From Nitrosomonadaceae bacterium (GTDB lineage: Bacteria > Pseudomonadota > Gammaproteobacteria > Burkholderiales > Nitrosomonadaceae): a DNA stretch of 37,345 nt. The DNA lies in NCBI GenBank assembly GCA_030646695.1, contig JAUSLF010000046.1, forward strand, positions 1-37,345. The letters run 5' to 3'. The position numbers were made by a program, and so were the translations under genes. Shown here one piece after another: positions 1 to 7,447 of this stretch (positions are counted from its first letter, which is position 1; each line of letters starts with the position of its first letter). The notes under the pieces were generated by a model. The model had not been told where the DNA came from and ran no database searches. It worked only from the letters and a program-made list of their open reading frames with translations.

Positions 1-271
1 AGCTGCTCCGGCCAAGAAAGCTGCTCCAAAGAAGAAAGCTGCTCCGGCCAAGAAAGCTGCTCCAAAGAAGAAAGCTGCTCCGGCCAAGAAAGCTGCTCCA
101 AAGAAGAAAGCTGCTCCGGCCAAGAAAGCTGCTCCAGCCAAGAAAGCTGCTCCAAAGAAGAAAGCTGCTCCAGCTAAAAAGGCTGCAGCAAAACCGGCGA
201 GTACATCTGCTCTGGACATCAGCAGCCCGACTTCCAGCTGGCCGTTTCCGCTTTCGGGTTCGCGCCCCTAA
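1..271 (+). CDS. Lys/Ala-rich histone H1-like protein, C-terminal part (5' truncated)
   Basis: The reading frame is open from base 2 to a TAA at 269-271, and its start lies outside the window. The 89 visible residues consist of ten copies of a six-residue unit AAPxKK (x is Ala or Lys) followed by a non-repetitive tail ending PFPLSGSRP. Such Ala/Lys/Pro-rich tails occur in bacterial histone H1-like and AlgP-type proteins, where the basic repeats bind DNA without sequence specificity and help compact the nucleoid. The N-terminal domain that would identify the family is missing, so the function is inferred from composition only. The short hydrophobic C-terminal tail is not typical of a purely basic histone-like tail. 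A hairpin terminator follows 15 bp after the stop. Confidence 0.75.
   Translation, partial: AAPAKKAAPKKKAAPAKKAAPKKKAAPAKKAAPKKKAAPAKKAAPAKKAAPKKKAAPAKKAAAKPASTSALDISSPTSSWPFPLSGSRP
2..181 (+). repeat. 18-bp coding tandem repeat (10 units)
   Basis: Ten consecutive 18-bp units lie in frame from 2 to 181. They alternate between versions encoding AAPAKK and AAPKKK, so the first part reads as a 36-bp higher-order repeat (2-37, 38-73 and 74-109 identical). The near-perfect nucleotide identity, including synonymous positions, points to recent expansion or contraction by slippage or recombination, so copy number probably varies between strains. Confidence 0.95.
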
Positions 272-286
272 GCCTGACGGTTATTG

Positions 287-332
287 CTGTGGATCGGCCC
301 ACTATCTGGGAAGGTAATGGGCTGATCCACAG
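287..332 (+). terminator. Hairpin terminator after the Lys/Ala-rich gene
   Basis: Arms at 287-301 and 318-332 form a 15-bp stem with one G-U wobble and a 16-nt loop. They start 15 bp after the TAA stop. The following sequence (ATTTCAGTTTGCTGTTTG) is only moderately T-rich, so it is a likely rather than perfect rho-independent terminator. Confidence 0.7.
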
Positions 333-707
333 ATTTCAGTTTGCTGTTTGAGCGCTTTGTTTTCATTAATGAGCAACGCGCGTTTTTTCTATTCTCTGTC
401 GTAACTTGTGTTTCGCTGTACAAGTGCGCCGTCACCTGCTTCCTTTGTCAAAACGGCAATCGAGACTGCCGCCTTAAACCCGGTGGCTATCCCGCCCCCT
501 CCAGATAGAACCCCTACCCGAGTTGAAGCCATGTTCGATTAATGGCTGTTACATCTGCAAGAAACGGGTTATAGACAAGCGCATCTTAATGATGTACAGT
601 TTATTTGCCACTACTCTTTGAAACAGAAGAGTAAGCGTTAGCATATCAAGCGTACTGGCAGGATTGGCGCATTTAAATGCGCGATAATTAACTCTATGGA
701 GGGAGAC
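333..707. other. Intergenic region upstream of nirK
   Basis: About 375 bp without a convincing gene. It holds a weak -35/-10 candidate (TTGAAA at 618-623, CATATC at 642-647, 18-bp spacer) and the palindrome at 667-682. On the minus strand a 47-codon ATG frame (532 down to 389) contains a glycine-rich GVLSGGGG stretch reminiscent of phosphofructokinase N-termini. It has no ribosome-binding site and I do not call it a gene. Confidence 0.5.
667..682. promoter_or_regulatory. Perfect 16-bp palindrome upstream of nirK (candidate operator)
   Basis: GCGCATTTAAATGCGC is a perfect inverted repeat ending 25 bp before the nirK start. Its GCATTT-AAATGC core resembles the half sites of the nitric-oxide-sensing repressor NsrR, which controls nirK in Nitrosomonas europaea. 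The usual NsrR site has one central base between halves, which is absent here. It lies just downstream of the weak promoter candidate at 618-647, a position suited to repression. The palindrome is seen; the regulator is inferred. Confidence 0.55.
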
Positions 708-1787
708 ATGAATAAAGTCGTTCAGGCAGTCGTTGGCTTAGGACTGTTATGTTTTGGTGCTGTGTCAGTAACGGCGTCAGCCAGTGCCGATAAGCTGCCG
801 AGAGTAAAGCAGGAATTGGTGAACCCACCCTTTTTGCCAAAGCATGATCAAGTTTCTAAAGGCGCCAAGGTTGTGGAAGTGCGCATGACCATGGAAGAAA
901 AACTTATAACAATTGATGCGGCTGGCACAAAAGTATGGGCCTTGACTTTCAACGGTACCGTACCCGGTCCAATGATCGTGGTGCATGAGGGTGACTATGT
1001 TGAAGTCACCCTGGTCAATCCGAAGACCAGCACGATGGCGCACAACGCTGACTTCCATGCGGCGACCGGTGCATTGGGCGGAGCGGCATTGAACCTGGTG
1101 CAACCTGGTGAAGAAGTCACAATACGTTGGAAAGCGATGAAGACCGGCGTATTTGTCTATCACTGCGCCCCAGGTGGAACCATGATACCGTTTCACGTCA
1201 TTTCCGGGATGAATGGCGCCGTCATGGTGCTGCCCAAGAATGGTCTGACAGACAATAAGGGCAAGCCATGGAAGTATGACCGGGCCTATTACATCGGCGA
1301 GCAGGATTTTTACATCCCCAAGGATAAGGATGGAAAATACAAGACTTACAAACAACCTCTCGAAGGCATGGCCGACATGCTGGAACTGGCGAAGGGACTT
1401 ATCCCGACCCATGTTGTCTTCAATGGCGCGGCAGGTGCGTTGACCGGCCCGAATGCACTCACGGCAAAAGTGGGTGAGAAAGTTCTGTTCATTCACGCCC
1501 AGGCAAACCGCGATTCCCGCCCGCATCTGATTGGCGGTCATGGTGACTTGGTGTGGGTGGGCGGTTCATTCAACGATCCCCCCCTAACCAATCAGGAGAC
1601 CTGGTGGGTTCCGGGCGGCTCAGCGGTGGCGGCAGGGTATGAGTTCATCATGCCAGGGTTATATGTGTATCTCAGCCATAACCTGATCGAGGCAGTGTTG
1701 CTGGGAGCTGCTGCGCATATGAACGTTGAAGGCAAGTGGGACGACGATGTCATGAAACAACTCAAGAAGCCAACAGCTTCGAAGTAA
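708..1787 (+). CDS. nirK: Copper-containing nitrite reductase NirK (NO-forming)
   Basis: Periplasmic enzyme reducing nitrite to nitric oxide; in ammonia oxidisers it acts in nitrifier denitrification and nitrite/NO balance. The ATG at 708 is chosen over an in-frame ATG at 696 because GGAGGGAG (699-706) lies directly before it and the product then starts with a normal signal peptide (about residues 1-27, cleaved after ASA). The 359-aa protein has two cupredoxin domains. Type 1 copper ligands are H112, C153, H163 and M168; type 2 ligands are H117, H152 and H324; catalytic residues are D115 (in AHNADFH) and H273 (in RPHLIGGH). All are present, so the enzyme should be active. The C-terminus [11 protein letters not shown] is typical of class I NirK. 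The gene stands alone, with no ncgABC or nsrR beside it as in N. europaea. It is followed by a strong terminator. Confidence 0.96.
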   Translation: MNKVVQAVVGLGLLCFGAVSVTASASADKLPRVKQELVNPPFLPKHDQVSKGAKVVEVRMTMEEKLITIDAAGTKVWALTFNGTVPGPMIVVHEGDYVEVTLVNPKTSTMAHNADFHAATGALGGAALNLVQPGEEVTIRWKAMKTGVFVYHCAPGGTMIPFHVISGMNGAVMVLPKNGLTDNKGKPWKYDRAYYIGEQDFYIPKDKDGKYKTYKQPLEGMADMLELAKGLIPTHVVFNGAAGALTGPNALTAKVGEKVLFIHAQANRDSRPHLIGGHGDLVWVGGSFNDPPLTNQETWWVPGGSAVAAGYEFIMPGLYVYLSHNLIEAVLLGAAAHMNVEGKWDDDVMKQLKKPTASK

Positions 1788-1815
1788 AAGTCCTCATCGG
1801 GGTGGTAATAAACCC

Positions 1816-1855
1816 AACGCGGCTTCAACTGTAAGGTTGAAGCCGCGTTTTCTTG
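1816..1855 (+). terminator. Rho-independent terminator of nirK
   Basis: Arms AACGCGGCTTCAAC (1816-1829) and GTTGAAGCCGCGTT (1836-1849) form a perfect 14-bp stem with a 6-nt loop, followed by TTCTT. It lies 28 bp after the nirK stop, making nirK monocistronic. Confidence 0.93.
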
Positions 1856-1954
1856 TGCAATACGCTCGTCGCACGCAAGTCTCCTCAGGCAGACAGTGCA
1901 CAGCATCAGGTCATTACAGGCGTAGAGAACTTTGGCTTCGATGCAGTATTATTC

Positions 1955-1983
1955 TTGTCTACTTGATGCAGACAAAAGATAAT
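1955..1983 (+). promoter_or_regulatory. Candidate sigma70 promoter of the trp genes
   Basis: TTGTCT (1955-1960) and GATAAT (1978-1983) are separated by exactly 17 bp. The -35 box is also one arm of an inverted repeat, TTGTCT (1955-1960) with AGACAA (1970-1975), which could be an operator. Transcription would start about 100 bp before trpG. The rest of the 1856-2091 gap shows only a short hairpin (TATCG-TTTGA-CGATA around 2038-2052) and no gene. Confidence 0.5.
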
Positions 1984-2091
1984 AGCGAGCTGCCGACGCT
2001 CTGCGCTGTCAGGCTTTCCATGCGAGGAATGGTGCGTATCGTTTGACGATATGCAACCTGAATGCCTGGTAAATCATGTCCTGGGTTAACT

Positions 2092-2655
2092 ATGCTGCTG
2101 ATGATCGACAACTACGATTCCTTCACCTACAACCTGGTGCAATATTTTGGCGAACTGGGTGAGGAGGTGGTGGTATTCCGCAACGACGAAATTACGCCGG
2201 ATGAAGTCGCACGACTCAAACCCGCGCATATCGTGATATCCCCAGGTCCTTGCACGCCCAATGAAGCGGGTGTGTCGGTGCCGATGATCGAGCGCTACAG
2301 CGGCCAGATCCCCATCCTGGGTGTATGTCTTGGTCACCAGAGCATAGGCCAGGCTTTTGGCGGCAAGATCGTTCATGCCCGGCAACTCATGCACGGCAAG
2401 ACTTCGCCGATTTTTCACAGCAACACAGGGGTATTCCGCGGCTTGCCAAACCCATTCACTGCAACCCGTTACCATTCTCTGGTCATCGAGCGTGACAGCC
2501 TGCCGGATTGCCTGGAAATCACCGCTTGGACGGAAGATGGAGAAATCATGGGTGTACGCCACAAGACTTTGGCGATTGAAGGCGTACAGTTCCATCCCGA
2601 ATCTATTTTGACCGAGCATGGGCACAAGCTGCTGGAGAATTTTCTTGAGCAATAG
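2092..2655 (+). CDS. trpG: Anthranilate synthase component II (glutamine amidotransferase)
   Basis: Supplies ammonia from glutamine to anthranilate synthase component I (TrpE) for the first committed step of tryptophan synthesis. It may also serve as PabA in folate synthesis, as in many bacteria with a single copy. The class I amidotransferase triad is visible: C79 (in GVCLGHQS), H168 and E170 (in FHPES). The start at 2092 gives the conserved N-terminus [14 protein letters not shown]. An in-frame ATG at 2062 would add ten unconserved residues. At 187 aa the length is normal. The stop at 2655 is 39 bp before trpD, so the two genes are co-transcribed. No trpE lies upstream; nirK is there instead. 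Confidence 0.96.
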   Translation: MLLMIDNYDSFTYNLVQYFGELGEEVVVFRNDEITPDEVARLKPAHIVISPGPCTPNEAGVSVPMIERYSGQIPILGVCLGHQSIGQAFGGKIVHARQLMHGKTSPIFHSNTGVFRGLPNPFTATRYHSLVIERDSLPDCLEITAWTEDGEIMGVRHKTLAIEGVQFHPESILTEHGHKLLENFLEQ

Positions 2656-2694
2656 GCAATGGTGGCAGTGGGCGCATCACAAGGGCAACCTTTC

Positions 2695-3720
2695 ATGAAA
2701 CCACAGGAAGCGCTAGCCCGCATCATCGAGCACCGCGAAATTCAGCATGACGAGATGCTCTCGCTGATGCGCCAGATCATGCGCGGGGAGATGTCGCCGG
2801 TGCTGATCGCGGCCATCATCACCGGGCTGCGAGTGAAAAAGGAAACCGTCGGCGAAATTAGCGCCGCTGCGCAGGTGATGCGCGAATTTGCCACCAAGGT
2901 GGAAGTGGCAGATCGCCAACATCTGGTGGACACTTGCGGCACCGGCGGCGACGCCGCACATACTTTCAATATTTCCACCGCTGCGGTTTTTGTCGCTGCT
3001 GCTGCCGGGGCGCGGGTTGCCAAGCATGGTGGCCGGTCGGTTTCGAGCAAGTCTGGCAGTGCCGATGTGCTCGAAACCCTCGGTGTCAACCTCGATCAAA
3101 CACCGCAACAGGTGGCGCAAGACATCAGCGAAATTGGTGTGGGTTTCATGTTCGCCCCCAATTTTCACAGCGCCATGAAACATGCAGCACCGGTACGGCG
3201 TGAACTGGGAGTACGCACCCTGTTCAACATCCTGGGACCGCTGACCAATCCTGCCGGGGCGGAGAATCAGGTACTGGGTGTATTTCACCCCGATCTTGTC
3301 GGGGTACTGACACGAGTGCTGCAGCGCCTCGGCAGCCAGCACGTGCTGGTGGTGCATGGCAAAGATGGGCTAGATGAAATCACTATCGCCGGCGAAACCC
3401 GGGTGGGCGAACTCAGGCGCGGCGAAGTGTCCGAGTACACCATCAAACCGGAAGATTTCGGCATGAAGACCAGCGCCATCGAAACCATACAAGTGCAAGA
3501 CAGCAACCAGTCCAGAGACATGTTGCTGTCGGTGCTGGATAACCAGCCCGGTCCGGCGCTGGATATCGTGCTGCTCAATGCAGGCGCAGCGATTTATGTT
3601 GCCGGTGTGGCAGAGTCGCTGCAGCAGGGCGTAAACAAAGCCCGTACAGCGGTGGAGAGCGGCGCAGCCAAGGCGAAGCTGCGGCAACTGGTGGAATTTA
3701 CCAATCAAAAAAATCGTTGA
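2695..3720 (+). CDS. trpD: Anthranilate phosphoribosyltransferase
   Basis: Transfers the phosphoribosyl group of PRPP to anthranilate, the second step of the tryptophan pathway. The frame is open from an ATG at 2659, but the ATG at 2695 ([20 protein letters not shown]) matches the usual betaproteobacterial N-terminus and follows AAGGG. The product is then 341 aa, normal for the family. The PRPP-binding glycine loop CGTGGD lies near residues 81-86, and [15 protein letters not shown] near 110-124 is the conserved substrate-binding segment. It lies between trpG and trpC on the same strand. The gap to trpC is 131 bp and AT-rich. Confidence 0.96.
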   Translation: MKPQEALARIIEHREIQHDEMLSLMRQIMRGEMSPVLIAAIITGLRVKKETVGEISAAAQVMREFATKVEVADRQHLVDTCGTGGDAAHTFNISTAAVFVAAAAGARVAKHGGRSVSSKSGSADVLETLGVNLDQTPQQVAQDISEIGVGFMFAPNFHSAMKHAAPVRRELGVRTLFNILGPLTNPAGAENQVLGVFHPDLVGVLTRVLQRLGSQHVLVVHGKDGLDEITIAGETRVGELRRGEVSEYTIKPEDFGMKTSAIETIQVQDSNQSRDMLLSVLDNQPGPALDIVLLNAGAAIYVAGVAESLQQGVNKARTAVESGAAKAKLRQLVEFTNQKNR

Positions 3721-3851
3721 CCGCAGCCGACGCGAAGGAAAAACAAAAAAATAAAAACGGAACAAATGATAAAAAAGTTCCTAGAGTTTGCTCTGCACAT
3801 TCCGCGTCCATTGCGGTTCAAGATGTATTTCTCTAATTAAAGATATTCGAG

Positions 3852-4685
3852 ATGTCTGACATTCTGCAAAAAATCCTCGCTGTCAAAACGCAAGAGATCG
3901 CTGCTGCGAAAGCCGTCAAGCCTCTTGCCATGTTGCGCGCCGCAGCGGAAGCTGCAGTGCCGCCACGGGATTTCACCGGTGCGATCCGCAAAAAAATTGC
4001 CGCCGGACTGCCCGCGGTAATTGCGGAAATCAAGCAAGCCAGTCCCAGCAAAGGTGTGCTCCGCGAGCATTTTGTCCCGGCCAGCATCGCCGCCAGCTAT
4101 GCGCAGCACGGCGCAGCCTGCTTGTCGGTGCTGACCGACAAGCAGTTTTTTCAGGGCAGCGCACAATATCTGCAGCAGGCACGCGCAGCCTGCGAGCTGC
4201 CGGTGCTGCGCAAGGATTTCATGTTGGACGGATACCAGGTGGTGGAAGCCCGCGCCATGGGAGCGGACTGCATCCTGCTGATCGTCGCGGCTTTCCGCGC
4301 GCCCGCTGGCTTGAACGCAGAGGGTAGGCGGGAAGCTGAGGCGGTCAGCCGCATGTGCCAGCTCGAATCGCTTGCGCATTCACTTAGTATGGCAGTGCTG
4401 GTTGAAGTCCACGACGCGCAGGAACTGGAACTGGCCCTGCAATTAAATACCCCGCTGATCGGCATCAACAACCGCAATCTGCGCACTTTCGAAACACGGC
4501 TGGAGACAACGCTGCAACTGCTTGAGTGCATCCCGCCGGGGCGCATCGTGGTCACCGAGAGCGGCATCCGTGGGCCCGCTGATGTCGCCCTGCTGCGCAC
4601 CCATCAGGTCAATGCTTTTCTGGTGGGCGAAGCCTGCATGCGTGCCGCCGATCCGGGGATGGAACTGGCGCGGTTGTTCGGGTAG
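3852..4685 (+). CDS. trpC: Indole-3-glycerol phosphate synthase
   Basis: Closes the indole ring by decarboxylating CdRP to indole-3-glycerol phosphate. It is a TIM-barrel protein of 277 aa. Conserved catalytic segments are [11 protein letters not shown] (E59, K61), [12 protein letters not shown] (K121), INNRNLRTF (206-213) and VVTESGI (E236, S237). The family is usually about 260-265 aa. The extra length comes from roughly 16-18 residues near 149-166 (start [13 protein letters not shown]), in the loop after the strand ILLIVAA, where other TrpC proteins pass directly into the next helix. The barrel residues on either side are intact, so the enzyme is probably active. A 131-bp gap separates it from trpD. 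No terminator was found downstream. Confidence 0.95.
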   Translation: MSDILQKILAVKTQEIAAAKAVKPLAMLRAAAEAAVPPRDFTGAIRKKIAAGLPAVIAEIKQASPSKGVLREHFVPASIAASYAQHGAACLSVLTDKQFFQGSAQYLQQARAACELPVLRKDFMLDGYQVVEARAMGADCILLIVAAFRAPAGLNAEGRREAEAVSRMCQLESLAHSLSMAVLVEVHDAQELELALQLNTPLIGINNRNLRTFETRLETTLQLLECIPPGRIVVTESGIRGPADVALLRTHQVNAFLVGEACMRAADPGMELARLFG

Positions 4686-4826
4686 AATAGTACTTAGTGC
4701 GGCGTCAGGATTGCCGTATTCGGCCGTGTAATCGAAGTGGAAGAGGGGTGAGAAGAATTTTGTTGCAATTTTGTTGCATAAAAGCAACACATCCCTAGAG
4801 CATCTCCCAAAAATTACTTGATTTCC

Positions 4827-4855
4827 TTGCTACCCGCTGCCGCCTTAGGCACAAT
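4827..4855 (+). promoter_or_regulatory. Candidate sigma70 promoter of the porin gene
   Basis: TTGCTA (4827-4832) and CACAAT (4850-4855) are spaced by 17 bp, each matching four of six consensus bases. This would give a leader of about 100 nt before the porin start. The upstream gap also holds a small TGTTGC-ATAAAA-GCAACA hairpin at 4772-4789. Confidence 0.3.
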
Positions 4856-4965
4856 TCGTTCAACCTTCTCAAATTGAGGGGTCCAAGCTGCGGGACGCAC
4901 TCCACCGCGAAACAGTCGGTGAGAAGATGTAGCTCGTTGTTTCAACTTTAAAGGAGAATTTCCGC

Positions 4966-6207
4966 ATGAAAAAGAAACTGATTGCACTGGCAGTAGCAGG
5001 TGCGCTCGCGGCCCCGGTGGTTGCATCTGCACAGGGGACGAACGTCACGATTTTTGGTCGGGTACAGGCTGAATATAGTGGTGTCGATAACGGTAACACC
5101 CCCTATCAATCAGGTATTTCAGACAATGCCCGCTCGTCGCGTTGGGGTCTGCAGATCACTGAAGATCTGGGCCGTGGCTTGAAAGCCAATGCCCGTTTTG
5201 AGCAAGGTTTCAACACTGGCTCCGGTCAGGCTGCCACCCCGCGCGAGCAGTGGGTCGGTTTGTCCAGCGCCCAATGGGGTGATGTGAAATTCGGCCGCGT
5301 GCAATCACCGTTCAAGGATTTTGCCGGTGGTATGACGATTGATCCGTTTGCCTACACCACTTTGCAAGCCAACGGTGCCGGTGCCACCATGACCGGCAGC
5401 GCCAACGGCATGGGTTCAGGCGCCAACGGTTTTGTTAACGGCGCGATTCGTTTTGACTCGATCTCCACGGAAGGCTTCTCTTTTGCTGGCTTGTTGATGC
5501 CGGGCGACGCCAACCAATTTGACCCAACTATAAATGGTAACGCTACAAACGCTTGGAATGGCGGTGGTGCCGGCAATACCGGCGGCAAGGACGGCGAATT
5601 TGACGGTCAGGTTGCAGGCAAATATGTCACCAATTACATGGGCCATGACCTGAGCATGTTCGGCGGCTATTCGCGCGACAATGCCAACGCCACACAAAAG
5701 ATGACTCTTGGTGTCAGAACCGAGGAAACTTGGCGTATCGGCGGTACCTGGAAGTATGACAACCTCTCTGTTGTCGGTCAGTACGAAAGAGTCTATAACG
5801 CCCTCGGCGCTGCAACTTGCACCTCGGCCTCTGCCTTGGCAGCCAATCCGCTGATTGCTAGCAGCGGGCAGTGCAATTCCGCGATGAACTCAGGCGGCGA
5901 CGGTGATATCTGGCACGTCGGTACCAACTACAAATGGGGTAATACGCTCCTGGTGGCACAAGGTGGCAAGACCAACGCTGACGCAATCGGAACAACAGCA
6001 GCGCGTGACGCCACCAGCTTTACCGTGGGCGCGATCCACAGCCTGAGCAAGCGTACCAGCCTGTTTGGCGGCTACCAACGTGTAACCCAAGGGTTGTCGG
6101 GTGCTAATGCATCAGGTGGAACGACTGGCGAGGCCGGTCATACTGCTGGTACCTACGGTGCGGGCAATCGCAACACCTGGACAGTAGGTATGCGTCACAA
6201 CTTCTAA
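4966..6207 (+). CDS. Gram-negative general porin (outer membrane beta-barrel)
   Basis: Trimeric outer-membrane channel for small hydrophilic solutes. The 413-aa product begins with a signal peptide (MKKKLIALAVAGALAAPVVASA, cleaved near residue 22) and continues with NVTIFGRVQAEYSG, the typical first strand of betaproteobacterial porins. It ends in VGMRHNF; a terminal Phe is the signature recognised by the BAM complex. The middle is rich in Gly, Asn and Ala with alternating hydrophobic strands. A long extracellular loop near residues 270-305 contains two cysteines (TCTSA and GQCNSA) that could form a disulphide. The start at 4966 follows AAAGGAG (4950-4956) with good spacing. The gene stands alone and is closed by a strong terminator. 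Substrate specificity cannot be told from sequence. Confidence 0.93.
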   Translation: MKKKLIALAVAGALAAPVVASAQGTNVTIFGRVQAEYSGVDNGNTPYQSGISDNARSSRWGLQITEDLGRGLKANARFEQGFNTGSGQAATPREQWVGLSSAQWGDVKFGRVQSPFKDFAGGMTIDPFAYTTLQANGAGATMTGSANGMGSGANGFVNGAIRFDSISTEGFSFAGLLMPGDANQFDPTINGNATNAWNGGGAGNTGGKDGEFDGQVAGKYVTNYMGHDLSMFGGYSRDNANATQKMTLGVRTEETWRIGGTWKYDNLSVVGQYERVYNALGAATCTSASALAANPLIASSGQCNSAMNSGGDGDIWHVGTNYKWGNTLLVAQGGKTNADAIGTTAARDATSFTVGAIHSLSKRTSLFGGYQRVTQGLSGANASGGTTGEAGHTAGTYGAGNRNTWTVGMRHNF

Positions 6208-6225
6208 TCGAGTCTTGATTAGTTG

Positions 6226-6257
6226 AAAATGGAGCGCTACGGCGCTCCATTTTTTTG
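6226..6257 (+). terminator. Rho-independent terminator of the porin gene
   Basis: AAAATGGAGCGC (6226-6237), loop TACG and GCGCTCCATTTT (6242-6253) form a perfect 12-bp stem followed by a T-run. It lies 18 bp after the porin stop. Confidence 0.95.
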
Positions 6258-6372
6258 TCCGTTTTCTTACCCAGTTGATACACAACGTGCCACGGTTTTC
6301 GGCGCAGACTGCAATCCCGCAATCCCAGCTATAACCATGTCGCAGCCGCGTGTTTAATTTATGTGGTATACG

Positions 6373-6381
6373 TGCTAGTAT
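6373..6381 (+). promoter_or_regulatory. Candidate extended -10 promoter of the hopanoid operon
   Basis: TGC-TAGTAT (6373-6381) is an extended -10 element 52 bp before the ispH start. The -35 region is poor (TTTAAT-like), as often seen with extended -10 promoters. It is the best candidate between the porin terminator and ispH. Confidence 0.35.
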
Positions 6382-6432
6382 TTTGCCTTGGCATGATGAC
6401 ACTGCACAGCACAGAAAATAATGGGGGTTGAC

Positions 6433-7371
6433 ATGCAAGCGGTACTCGCCAATCCCAGAGGATTCTGCGCCGGAGTAGTGCGCGCCATCGAGATCGTCGA
6501 GCAGGCGCTGGTGCTTTATGGGGCGCCGATCTACGTGTTGCATCAGATCGTGCATAACCAGCGGGTGATCCATGACCTGGAAGTACGCGGAGTGGTCTTT
6601 ACCGAACAGATGCAGAGCATTCCCTCCGGTGCGGTGACCGTGCTCAGCGCCCACGGTGTATCCGACGCCGTCATGGAGGCCGCGCACCGGCAAGGCCTGG
6701 AGGTAATTGATGCGACCTGTCCGCTGGTTACCAAGGTGCATTTGCAGGCGCAGCGCTACAGTAAAGAAGGGTACGAAGTGGTGATCATCGGCCATCGCGG
6801 CCATGTCGAGGTGGAAGGCACCTATGGACGGGTGCGCGGGGCGGTGCAGGTAGTGGGTTCGGTCGAAGATGTGGCAACCCTGCAAGTGGCCGATCCACGA
6901 CGGGTCGCCTATGTTACCCAGACCACGCTCAGTCTGGATGATACGCGCGCCATCGTAGAGGCGATGAAACAACGGTTTCCGGACGTGCGCGGCCCCGAAT
7001 TGTCGGACATCTGCTATGCGACCCAGAACCGTCAGAACGCCGTGCGTACTCTGGCCGCCAAGGTAGATGTCATTCTGGTGGTAGGCGCGCGCAACAGTTC
7101 CAATTCCGCACGTTTGCGGGAAGTAGGCGAAATGAGCGGGGTGAGCGCTTATCTGATCCAGGATGCGGACGAGATCTCCCCCGACTGGTTTGTCCGCAGT
7201 TCGCGTATCGGCGTGACGGCCGGGGCTTCCACTCCCGAGGTGCTGGTGCGGGGTGTGCTGGATCGTCTGCAGGAGCTTGGAGTAAGCCAGATCGAAGAGA
7301 TAGAGGGAGTGTCTGAGGCGATTACATTCAGATTGCCGGCGGCGCTGCTGCGACGCCAGAGGTCAGCGTAA
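6433..7371 (+). CDS. ispH: 4-hydroxy-3-methylbut-2-enyl diphosphate reductase (hopanoid-linked)
   Basis: Last enzyme of the MEP pathway, a [4Fe-4S] protein that reduces HMBPP to IPP and DMAPP, the C5 units for squalene and ubiquinone. The ATG at 6433 follows GGGGGT and gives the conserved N-terminus MQAVLANPRGFCAGV. The ATG at 6421 would add four residues and lacks a ribosome-binding site. All three cluster cysteines are present (C12, C96 in DATCPLV, C194 in DICYATQNR), as are active-site H41, H74, H124 and E126 (in GHRGHVEVEGT). At 312 aa the length is normal. It is the first gene of the hopanoid cluster; ispH copies next to hpnH are common in hopanoid producers. A second, housekeeping ispH may exist elsewhere. 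Confidence 0.95.
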   Translation: MQAVLANPRGFCAGVVRAIEIVEQALVLYGAPIYVLHQIVHNQRVIHDLEVRGVVFTEQMQSIPSGAVTVLSAHGVSDAVMEAAHRQGLEVIDATCPLVTKVHLQAQRYSKEGYEVVIIGHRGHVEVEGTYGRVRGAVQVVGSVEDVATLQVADPRRVAYVTQTTLSLDDTRAIVEAMKQRFPDVRGPELSDICYATQNRQNAVRTLAAKVDVILVVGARNSSNSARLREVGEMSGVSAYLIQDADEISPDWFVRSSRIGVTAGASTPEVLVRGVLDRLQELGVSQIEEIEGVSEAITFRLPAALLRRQRSA

Positions 7372-7447
7372 ACAGCAAAGAGAAATTGAAAGCAATCATT
7401 GTGCGAAGCTAGCATAGTTTAGTGAAGTTTTTTTGGAGGGTATGCAC

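Noticed and set aside
2-181. Regular short repeats as a CRISPR array
   Set aside because: Units are contiguous, in frame and without spacers; they encode AAPxKK.
777-1541. 254-codon minus-strand frame opposite nirK
   Set aside because: Shadow of the nirK coding strand; nirK is fully supported by its copper ligands.
1837-2046. 69-codon frame between nirK and trpG
   Set aside because: It starts inside the nirK terminator, covers the trp promoter and has no ribosome-binding site or familiar composition.
4814-5032. Minus-strand frame ending TPQFEKVERIVPKAAAGSKE, looking like a gene end
   Set aside because: It runs through the porin ribosome-binding site and 5' end, has no recognised domain and no start of its own. 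It could be a fragment of a lost gene but this cannot be supported without a search.
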